From positions 1-32,656 of the forward strand of contig NZNW01000005.1 in NCBI GenBank assembly GCA_002695065.1: a DNA stretch of 32,656 nt. The letters run 5' to 3'. Below are positions 1 to 6,077 of the stretch, piece by piece. Source of the stretch: Salinicola sp. Its GTDB lineage: Bacteria; Pseudomonadota; Gammaproteobacteria; Pseudomonadales; Halomonadaceae. Every line of letters starts with the position of its first letter. The stretch's first letter is position 1. Position numbers and translations under genes: made by a program. The notes below the pieces were generated by a model. It was not told the DNA's origin and did not search any database. It saw only the letters and a list, made by a program, of their open reading frames with translations.

Positions 1-16
1 GAAGGCAAGACAAGGC

Positions 17-105
17 AAAAATCGGCGAAAGAGGACCGGGCTGGCGCTCCAGTTTACGGGGTGTAAATGAGTATCTTGACCGGGCTGGCGCACCAGCCGA
101 TTTTT
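17..105. repeat. Hairpin-rich intergenic element with inverted ends and a 19-bp direct repeat
   Basis: The ends form a perfect 10-bp inverted repeat (aaaaatcggc at 17-26, gccgattttt at 96-105). Inside, a 19-bp unit beginning gaccgggctggcgc occurs twice (34-52 and 78-96) with one mismatch. Three local hairpins can form: ctgg/ccag at 41-52, tttac/gtaaa at 53-67 and ggctgg/ccagcc at 83-98. It lies downstream of azlD. It could be a dispersed intergenic repeat, a bidirectional terminator, or the 3' end of a transcript entering from the left. The sequence alone does not decide between these. Confidence 0.5.
83..105 (+). terminator. Rho-independent terminator for a transcript entering from the left edge
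   Basis: A ggctgg stem (83-88), a cgca loop and the complementary ccagcc (93-98) are followed by ga and five T residues. The U-tract is on the plus strand, so it would stop transcription from a gene left of the window and not azlD. Confidence 0.6.
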
Positions 106-145
106 AACGCCGTATCGCCGAGCGCAGACAGTTTTCGTACAGAGC

Positions 146-493
146 CTAGATGACGACTCTGACCACGATCACCACGACCCCGAACGTGAGCACCCCGCCT
201 ACCACCGGCCAGCCCAGTGAGCGGGTCCTGCGCCAGACGACGAGCGTGACCCCCAATCCGACGACCGTCGCCAGCCAGCCGGCCGGATCCGGCGTGCGCG
301 GCACCAGCGAGACACCCAGTACAGCAGCGATCATCATCGGACCCAGCACCACCAGCCACTTTGGCAGCACATCGACGGCGGCATCCCCGTCGCGGCGTTT
401 CAGGCGCTGCTGCATCCAGATCAGCGGCAGCAGTCGGATCAGATAGGTGCCCAGCGCGGCGACGATCATGGCGATCCAGAGTTCGAGGCTCAT
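146..493 (-). CDS. azlD: AzlD family branched-chain amino acid export subunit
   Basis: This 115-residue, very hydrophobic protein is the small subunit of an AzlCD-type inner-membrane exporter of branched-chain amino acids or analogues. It has about four membrane segments (roughly residues 5-25, 44-64, 72-88 and 96-114) and the family feature of an N-terminal helix followed by a short basic loop (QQRLKRRDGD). Its length is normal for AzlD (about 100-115 aa). The ATG at 493 overlaps the azlC stop by 4 bp (ATGA), which implies translational coupling and makes a longer upstream start unlikely. The gene is last in the regulator-azlC-azlD operon. Substrate specificity cannot be read from the sequence. 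Confidence 0.88.
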   Translation of the reverse strand: MSLELWIAMIVAALGTYLIRLLPLIWMQQRLKRRDGDAAVDVLPKWLVVLGPMMIAAVLGVSLVPRTPDPAGWLATVVGLGVTLVVWRRTRSLGWPVVGGVLTFGVVVIVVRVVI

Positions 494-1227
494 CGGCGTT
501 TCCCTCCCACCGGTCTGGCTCTCTCCGGCAGCCGGACGAGATAGAAGCAGAGTGCCCCGCAGGCGGCAGCCAGCGGGATCCCGATATTGGTCAACCCGGT
601 CAGGGTGCAGAGCAGTGCGGCGGCGATACTGATACCGAGTGCGAGGGCCCAGCGTCTGGAGGTGAGACGCGGCACGAGCAGCACGAGGAAGAGCGCCGGC
701 AGCGCAAACGGCATCACCTCGCCCAACAAGGGCCAGCGGTGGGTCAGCCACTCGCCGGCGACCGCCCCCAGCAACGAGCCGGCGATCCAGCTGAGCCAGG
801 CCAGCAGGGCGGCGCCGAAGAACCAGCCGACGCGCTGCGTCGCGGGCAGCTGCGGTAATCGGCCATGGGCCAGCGCAAAGATCTGGTCGGTCAGACCGTG
901 CATCAACCATGGCCACCAGCGGCTTTGCGGCAGCCAGGGCGCGATATTGGGGGCGTAGACGACATGGCGCACGTTGATCAGCAGCGTCAGCGCCACGGTC
1001 AGCCACAGGGGAGAGCCGCTGGCGATCATGCCGACGAACAGGAACTGCGAGGCCCCGGCATAGATCAGCGCCGAGATCGCCAGCGTCTCGACGGTGCTGA
1101 ACCCCGCCTGCGTGGAGATCAACCCGAACGAGACGGCCACCGGGATGTAGCCACCCAACAGCGGCACCGCTTCACGGACGCCGATCAGCCAACCGCTCGA
1201 GGGTGACGGCATGTCGGTGTCAGGCAT
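490..1227 (-). CDS. azlC: AzlC family branched-chain amino acid exporter, large subunit
   Basis: This 245-residue membrane protein is the AzlC permease partner of AzlD. Family hallmarks are the N-terminal GVREAVPLLGGYIPVAVSFG stretch and the following ALIYAGASQF and NVRHVVYA segments, with about six to seven membrane helices. The start is taken at 1227 because the protein then begins as AzlC proteins normally do. It overlaps the end of the upstream regulator gene by 8 bp. Extending the frame further upstream would only read through the regulator gene in another frame. A cupin-XRE regulator next to azlCD is a common arrangement, and it suggests that export is induced by the regulator's ligand, which is unknown here. 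Confidence 0.9.
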   Translation of the reverse strand: MPDTDMPSPSSGWLIGVREAVPLLGGYIPVAVSFGLISTQAGFSTVETLAISALIYAGASQFLFVGMIASGSPLWLTVALTLLINVRHVVYAPNIAPWLPQSRWWPWLMHGLTDQIFALAHGRLPQLPATQRVGWFFGAALLAWLSWIAGSLLGAVAGEWLTHRWPLLGEVMPFALPALFLVLLVPRLTSRRWALALGISIAAALLCTLTGLTNIGIPLAAACGALCFYLVRLPERARPVGGKRR

Positions 1228-1765
1228 TCGATGGTTCTCCCCTGGCGTAGACGATGGTGACCAGCAGCGTCGCACCCGTGTCGCTGGCACGATATACGTG
1301 AGGTCGATCGGCAGCGAACGTGAAAATCTCTCCGGCGGCAAGCTGGCGCGGCTGTTCCGGAGGGCCGACCGACACCCGACCCTCGACGACCTGCAAGGTC
1401 TCCCGCGTTCCTGGCGCATGAGCCTCTGCGTGTCGCACCGTCCCGGGCGCGCAGCGCATCAGGTAGACATCGACCGCCGGCTCATCGTGATGCCGGTGAT
1501 GGCTCTGCTCGATCAAGCGCACGCTGATCCCGTTCTCCTCCACCGGCGTCGCGACGGGCGCCACCAGGGTGCCGAACGGTACCCCGAGCCGCTTCGCCAG
1601 GCGCCACAGCGTATCGATGGTCGGATTGCCGACCCCCTGCTCGAGGCGGGACAGGTTCGACTTGGCGATCTCCGCCTGGGCGGCCAACTGCGTCAACGAC
1701 AGGCCTCGCGCCTGGCGCAGCGCCTGGAGATGCCGTCCCAGGGTTTCCAGCGCGATCTCGTCCAT
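1220..1765 (-). CDS. XRE-family regulator with C-terminal cupin domain
   Basis: This 181-residue protein has an N-terminal helix-turn-helix of the XRE/Cro type (residues about 7-62, including LTQLAAQAEIAKSNLSRLEQ) and a C-terminal cupin_2 beta-barrel (about residues 105-175, with PGTRETLQVVEGRVSVG and the final RPHVYRA strand). Such proteins are usually ligand-responsive repressors. The start at 1765 places the HTH at the normal distance from the N-terminus and only 23 bp downstream of a perfect palindrome, so autoregulation is likely. It is the first gene of an operon with azlC and azlD, and the dipeptidase gene is divergent. The ligand may be an amino acid, but this is inference from context. 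Confidence 0.88.
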   Translation of the reverse strand: MDEIALETLGRHLQALRQARGLSLTQLAAQAEIAKSNLSRLEQGVGNPTIDTLWRLAKRLGVPFGTLVAPVATPVEENGISVRLIEQSHHRHHDEPAVDVYLMRCAPGTVRHAEAHAPGTRETLQVVEGRVSVGPPEQPRQLAAGEIFTFAADRPHVYRASDTGATLLVTIVYARGEPSNA

Positions 1766-2033
1766 GGATGAGGGTGTCCAGTCGTTCTTTATATAGAACG
1801 TTCTATATAAGGAACGCCTTGGCGTCAATAACGCACCCACACGATGGCTTCCGGAGCCGGGAGTCTGTCGCAGGCAGGCAAGTCGGCGTGACGCAATCGG
1901 GACACTCGAATTCGCTTTCGGTCGGCGAGGGGAGGGAGCGCGGGGATATGCTGCGCGGAACGATCGTCTTCGGGCTTCCGGCCATACGCCGCGACGGCTG
2001 CGAAAGGCGCACAAAACCCAGGAGGAGTTCCGC
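1766..2033. promoter_or_regulatory. Divergent promoter region, azl regulator / dipeptidase operon
   Basis: This 268-bp non-coding region separates the minus-strand regulator from the plus-strand catabolic operon. Besides the palindrome at 1789-1810 it holds two related hexamers in direct orientation, tgtcgc at 1866 and tgacgc at 1889, 23 bp apart. That spacing would suit an AraC-type activator such as GbdR, but I cannot confirm a GbdR site. The dipeptidase ribosome binding site (ggaggag, 2021-2027) is strong. Confidence 0.45.
1789..1810. promoter_or_regulatory. Perfect 22-bp palindromic operator upstream of the XRE-cupin/azlCD operon
   Basis: The half-site ttatatagaac (1789-1799) is followed at once by its exact reverse complement gttctatataa (1800-1810). 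It is far more AT-rich than its surroundings, lies just upstream of the regulator start codon and contains TATA-like hexamers that could double as a -10 element. This fits an autorepressor operator. The regulator is the obvious candidate to bind it. Confidence 0.75.
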
Positions 2034-3011
2034 ATGTCGACGCCATCTCTGCACGACGATGCCATCATCATCGATGGCCTGATCATCGCCAAATGGGATC
2101 GGGCCCTGTTCGAGGATATGCGCAAGGGCGGGCTGACGGCCGCCAACTGCACGGTATCGGTATGGGAGGACTTCGAGTCCACCGTCGACAACATCGTCGC
2201 CGTCAACCAGCTGATGCGCGACAACGCCGAGCTGGTGCGTCCGGTGCACACCACCCGCGACATCACCCGGGCCAAGGAGGAGGGCAAGACCGGCATCATC
2301 CTCGGCTTCCAGAACGCCTACGCCTTCGAGGACAAGCTGGGCTACATCGAGATCTTCAAGAAGCTCGGCGTGGGCATCACCCAGCTCTGCTACAACACCC
2401 AGAACCTGGTCGGTACTGGCTGCTACGAGCGCGACGGTGGTCTCTCCGGCTACGGCCGCGAGGTGATCGCCGAGATGAACCGGGTCGGCATGATGTGCGA
2501 CCTCTCCCACGTCGGCTCCAAGACCTCCGAAGAGATCATTCTCGAATCAAGCAAGCCGGTCTGCTACTCCCACTGTCTGCCCAGCGGGCTCAAGGAGCAC
2601 CCCCGCAACAAGTCCGACGACGAGCTCAAGTTCATCGCCGACCACGGCGGTTTCGTCGGGGTGACCATGTTCACGCCGTTCCTCAAGGCGGGCGTCAACG
2701 CCACCGTCGAGGATTACGTCGAGGCGATCGTCTACATCATGAACATCGTCGGCGAGGATGCCATCGGTATCGGTACCGACTTCACCCAGGGCCAGGACGA
2801 AGCCTTCTTCGAGTGGCTGACCCACGACAAGGGCTACGCCCGCCGCCTGACCCGCTTCGGCGAGATCATCAATCCCAAGGGCATCCGCACCATCGGCGAG
2901 TTCCCCAACCTGACCCAGGCGCTGCTGGACCACGGCCTTTCCGAGCCGGTGGTGCGCAAGATCATGGGGGAGAACTGGGTGCGGACGTTGAAGGATGTCT
3001 GGGGGGAATAA
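2034..3011 (+). CDS. M19 (renal dipeptidase-like) family protein of the betaine/dimethylglycine locus
   Basis: This 325-residue TIM-barrel protein of the peptidase M19 family corresponds to the dipeptidase-like gene that opens the dimethylglycine locus in Pseudomonas (PA5396 type). Visible family features are DLSHVG (His159), YSH (His180) and GIGTDF (Asp249). The usual N-terminal HxD zinc ligands are absent: the expected DGHxD reads DGLII (residues 14-18). The bridging glutamate region reads LGFQNAY (90-96). Dipeptidase activity is therefore uncertain. The start follows a strong ggaggag at 7-nt spacing. It is first in a run with the DUF5943 protein and dgcA, with a structured 139-bp gap behind it. 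Its role in betaine metabolism is not established. Confidence 0.85.
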   Translation: MSTPSLHDDAIIIDGLIIAKWDRALFEDMRKGGLTAANCTVSVWEDFESTVDNIVAVNQLMRDNAELVRPVHTTRDITRAKEEGKTGIILGFQNAYAFEDKLGYIEIFKKLGVGITQLCYNTQNLVGTGCYERDGGLSGYGREVIAEMNRVGMMCDLSHVGSKTSEEIILESSKPVCYSHCLPSGLKEHPRNKSDDELKFIADHGGFVGVTMFTPFLKAGVNATVEDYVEAIVYIMNIVGEDAIGIGTDFTQGQDEAFFEWLTHDKGYARRLTRFGEIINPKGIRTIGEFPNLTQALLDHGLSEPVVRKIMGENWVRTLKDVWGE

Positions 3012-3022
3012 CCCCTGCGGGG

Positions 3023-3124
3023 AGCTGTAAGCCATAAGCTTTAAGCTGGAAGAAAAAGCCAAAAGCAAAAACCATTTGTTTTGGCAGATGGAAGCGGTTG
3101 TTCCTTGGCTTACGGCTTACGGCT
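3023..3124. repeat. AGCNNNN heptad array and long inverted repeat
   Basis: Starting 11 bp after the dipeptidase stop, four heptads (agctgta, agccata, agcttta, agctgga; 3023-3050) run into a purine-rich tract. The segment 3023-3040 is the near-perfect reverse complement (15 of 18) of 3107-3124, where ggcttac occurs twice in tandem. An inner 7-bp stem (gccaaaa 3058-3064, ttttggc 3079-3085) fits within it. The whole gap can fold into one long hairpin and is noticeably richer in A+T than the flanking genes. It resembles the heptad array after gbcB. Confidence 0.6.
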
Positions 3125-3150
3125 CCAGAACAATTTTTGAGGTAACCGAT

Positions 3151-3681
3151 ATGACCCAGATGGCCCCCGAACTGCCGATCAACGTCGATAGCGACACCGG
3201 TGTCTGGACCACCGATGCGCTGCCGATGCTCTACGTGCCGCGCCACTTCTTCATCAACAACCACGTCGCCATCGAAGAGGCGCTGGGGGTGGAGGCCTAC
3301 GCCAGGATTCTCTACGACGCCGGCTACAAGTCCGCCTGGCACTGGTGCGAGAAGGAGGCCGAGCTGCACGGTCTCGAGGGCGAGGCGGTCTTCGAACACT
3401 ACATGAAGCGCCTGTCGCAGCGCGGCTGGGGGCTGTTCGTCACCGAGGCGATCGATCTCGACGCCGGCACGGCCAGGGTGCGCCTGGAGCACTCCTGCTT
3501 CGTCTACCAGTTGGGCAAGACCGGCAAGAAGGAGGAGTACATGTTCACCGGCTGGTTCGCCGGCGCCATGGACCAGATTCTCGAGGCCCGCGGCAGCAGC
3601 CTGCGCACCCGCGCCGAGCAGACCCAGAGCGGTGCCGAGGCGGGCTGCGAGGTTGGCTACTTCGACGTCACGCCGCGCTGA
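3151..3681 (+). CDS. DUF5943 family protein linked to dimethylglycine catabolism
   Basis: This 176-residue soluble protein matches the protein encoded between the dipeptidase-like gene and dgcA in pseudomonads (PA5397 type, DUF5943). The second half (about residues 95-172) has a pattern reminiscent of V4R / 4-vinyl-reductase ligand domains: FTGWFAGAMDQIL followed by CEVGYFDVTP. There are three cysteines, C66, C116 and C166. The start at 3151 is chosen for the tgaggt ribosome binding site just upstream; an in-frame extension upstream would run into the inverted repeat. No catalytic function is known to me. Its constant position suggests an accessory or sensory role for DgcAB, which is inference. 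Confidence 0.82.
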   Translation: MTQMAPELPINVDSDTGVWTTDALPMLYVPRHFFINNHVAIEEALGVEAYARILYDAGYKSAWHWCEKEAELHGLEGEAVFEHYMKRLSQRGWGLFVTEAIDLDAGTARVRLEHSCFVYQLGKTGKKEEYMFTGWFAGAMDQILEARGSSLRTRAEQTQSGAEAGCEVGYFDVTPR

Positions 3682-3732
3682 CGGCGGCCCTCGCGACAGC
3701 CATCAATAATTCAAGCAATTCCGTGTACTGAA

Positions 3733-3774
3733 GAACTCGTGGCGGCCGCACCTGACCCAGGGCCGCGCGAGTTC
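3733..3774 (+). promoter_or_regulatory. Imperfect stem-loop in the dgcA leader
   Basis: The segments gaactcgtggcggcc (3733-3747) and gggccgcgcgagttc (3760-3774) form an imperfect stem (seven perfect outer pairs, then interrupted pairing) ending a few bases before the dgcA ribosome binding site (ggggag, 3775-3780). It has no T-tract, so it is not a normal terminator. It may affect dgcA translation or mRNA stability. Confidence 0.35.
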
Positions 3775-3790
3775 GGGGAGATGACCGGCC

Positions 3791-5860
3791 ATGGCTCATG
3801 AAGCCCTGTTCAAACCGATCCAGATCGGCAAGTTGACCATCCGCAACCGCGTGGTGAGCACCGCCCACGCCGAGGTCCACGCCACCGACGGCGGCATGAC
3901 CACGGATCGCTACGTCAAATACTACGAAGAGAAGTCGAAGGGCGGTTGCGGGCTCTGCATCTGCGGCGGCTCCTCGCCGGTCTCCATCGACAGCCCGCAG
4001 CAGTGGTGGAGTTCGGTCAACGTCGCCACCGATCGCATCATTCCCCACTTCCAGAATCTGGCCGACGCGGTGCACAAGCACGGCGGCAAGATCATGATCC
4101 AGATCACCCACATGGGGCGTCGCTCGCGCTGGGACGGTCACAACTGGTCGACGCTGCTGTCGCCGTCGGGCATCCGCGAGCCGGTTCACCGCGCCACCTG
4201 CAAGACCATCGAGGAGGAGGAGATCTGGCGCATCATCGGTGATTTCGCCCAGGGGGCGCGGCGGGTCAAGGAGGGCGGCCTCGACGGCTGCGAACTCTCC
4301 GCGGTCCACCAGCATCTGATCGACCAGTTCTGGAGCCCGCGGGTCAACAAGCGCACCGACCAGTGGGGCGGCAGCTTCGAGAATCGCATGCGCTTCGGCA
4401 TGGAGGTGCTCAAGGCGGTACGTGCCGAAGTGGGCGACGACTTCTGCGTCGGCATGCGCATCTGCGGCGACGAGTTCCACCCCGATGGCCTGTCCCACGA
4501 CGACATGAAGCAGATCGCCGCCTACTACGATGCCACCGGCATGGTCGACTTCTTCGGCGTGATCGGCTCCGGCTGCGATACCCACGACACCCTGGCCAAC
4601 GTCATCCCCAACATGTCCTACCCGCCGGAGCCGTTTCTGCATCTGGCGGCGGGCATCAAGGAGGTGGTCTCGGTGCCGGTCATCCACGCCCAGAACATCA
4701 AGGACCCGACCCAGGCCGAGCGCATCCTCGAGGGCGGCTACGTCGACCTGGTGGGGATGACCCGGGCCCACATCGCCGACCCCCACATCATCGCCAAGAT
4801 CAAGGCGGGTCAGACCGACCAGATCCGTCAGTGTGTGGGCGCCAACTACTGCATCGACCGCCAGTACCAGGGTCTCGACGTGCTCTGTATCCAGAACGCG
4901 GCGACCTCGCGGGAGTACATGGGGCTGCCGCACATCATCGAGAAGAGCAGCGGACCCAAGCGCAAGGTGGTGGTGGTCGGCGGTGGCCCCGGCGGCATGG
5001 AGGCAGCGCGCGTGGCGGCGGAGCGGGGCCACGACGTCACCCTGATCGAAGCCCAGCCCCAGCTCGGCGGCCAGATCACCCTCGCCGCGCGGGCACCGCA
5101 GCGCGACCAGATCGCCGGCATCACCCGCTGGTACGAGATGGAGCTGGCGCGCCTCGGGGTCGATGTCCAGCTCGAGACCCGCGCCGACGATTCGGTGGTG
5201 CGCGACCTGCAGCCGGACGTGGTGGTGCTGGCCAACGGCGGCCATCCGTTCCTCGAGCAGGTGCCCGAGTGGGGCTACTCGGACAATCCTGACGAGAGCC
5301 TGGTGGTCAGCAGCTGGGACATCCTCGGCGGCAAGGTCGAGCCGGGCAAGAACGTGCTGGTCTACGACACCATGTGCGAGTTCAGCGGCATGTCCACCGC
5401 CGACTATCTCGCCAGCAAGGGCTCGACGGTGGAGATCGTCACCGACGACACCAAGCCCGGCGTGGCGATCGGCGGCACCACCTTCCCGACCTACTACCGC
5501 AGCCTCTATCAGCAGTCGGTGGTGATGACCGGCGACCTGGGGCTGCACAAGGTCTATCGCGAAGGCGACAAGCTGGTGGCGCTGTTCGAGAACGAGTACA
5601 CCGGCGAGCACGAGGAGCGGGTGGTCGATCAGGTGGTGATCGAGAACGGCGTGCGTCCGGACGAGTCGCTCTACTACGCGCTCAAGGAGCGTTCGCGCAA
5701 CCATGGCCAGATCGATCTCGAGGCGCTCTACGCGGCGACGGCGCAGCCGACCCTGGCCGAGAGCGGCGATTTCGCGCTGTTCCGGATCGGTGACTGCGTG
5801 GCGCAGCGCAATACGCATGCGGCGATCTATGATGCGCTCCGCCTCTGCAAGGATTTATGA
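3791..5860 (+). CDS. dgcA: Dimethylglycine demethylase subunit A (TMADH/2,4-dienoyl-CoA reductase family)
   Basis: This 689-residue flavoprotein performs oxidative N-demethylation of dimethylglycine to sarcosine and formaldehyde together with DgcB. Residues 1-340 form an old-yellow-enzyme/TMADH-type FMN TIM barrel (KLTIRNRVVSTAH, HQHLIDQFWSPR, NKRTDQWGG). Residues 348-366 are the 4Fe-4S binding loop. From about 393 there is an NAD/ADP-binding Rossmann domain (VVVVGGGPGG). The cluster loop has C348, C354 and C366, but Ala351 stands where the second of the four TMADH cysteines would be. TMADH's cysteine for covalent FMN is not evident (STAHAEVHA), so FMN is probably non-covalent. A competing ATG at 3781 opens a six-codon frame only; 3791 has ggggag at the proper distance. 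Confidence 0.93.
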   Translation: MAHEALFKPIQIGKLTIRNRVVSTAHAEVHATDGGMTTDRYVKYYEEKSKGGCGLCICGGSSPVSIDSPQQWWSSVNVATDRIIPHFQNLADAVHKHGGKIMIQITHMGRRSRWDGHNWSTLLSPSGIREPVHRATCKTIEEEEIWRIIGDFAQGARRVKEGGLDGCELSAVHQHLIDQFWSPRVNKRTDQWGGSFENRMRFGMEVLKAVRAEVGDDFCVGMRICGDEFHPDGLSHDDMKQIAAYYDATGMVDFFGVIGSGCDTHDTLANVIPNMSYPPEPFLHLAAGIKEVVSVPVIHAQNIKDPTQAERILEGGYVDLVGMTRAHIADPHIIAKIKAGQTDQIRQCVGANYCIDRQYQGLDVLCIQNAATSREYMGLPHIIEKSSGPKRKVVVVGGGPGGMEAARVAAERGHDVTLIEAQPQLGGQITLAARAPQRDQIAGITRWYEMELARLGVDVQLETRADDSVVRDLQPDVVVLANGGHPFLEQVPEWGYSDNPDESLVVSSWDILGGKVEPGKNVLVYDTMCEFSGMSTADYLASKGSTVEIVTDDTKPGVAIGGTTFPTYYRSLYQQSVVMTGDLGLHKVYREGDKLVALFENEYTGEHEERVVDQVVIENGVRPDESLYYALKERSRNHGQIDLEALYAATAQPTLAESGDFALFRIGDCVAQRNTHAAIYDALRLCKDL

Positions 5861-5877
5861 GGGGAACGGACCGAGCT

Positions 5878-5992
5878 CGACGAGTCGGCGTTGAATTGCT
5901 CGTCGCCATGCTCATGGACAAATACGTCCACTCCGCTGGCTCCTCACAACTCGCCTGGGCTACGCGCCCCGGTCATGCCATCGCTCGTAGCC
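5878..5992. repeat. Three-hairpin intergenic element between dgcA and dgcB
   Basis: The 217-bp gap contains three consecutive perfect stems: cgacgag/ctcgtcg (5878-5884 with 5899-5905), tggac/gtcca (5915-5919 with 5926-5930) and ggctacg/cgtagcc (5958-5964 with 5986-5992). None is followed by a T-tract. The arrangement resembles a REP-like dispersed element. It may set the DgcA:DgcB ratio by stabilising or cutting the mRNA. Confidence 0.45.
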
Positions 5993-6077
5993 GTTCCATG
6001 GCGAAGGTGGGCGGCAGGACATTGCTGGCTGAAAGCATCGACATGACCGATACCAGCGACTTTTTCGGAGAAGCACC

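Noticed and set aside
3668-5818. Very long open frame on the minus strand opposite dgcA (716 codons)
   Set aside because: It is a composition artefact of GC-rich codon use: the translation is His/Asp/Val-rich with no domain, while the opposite strand encodes an unmistakable DgcA.
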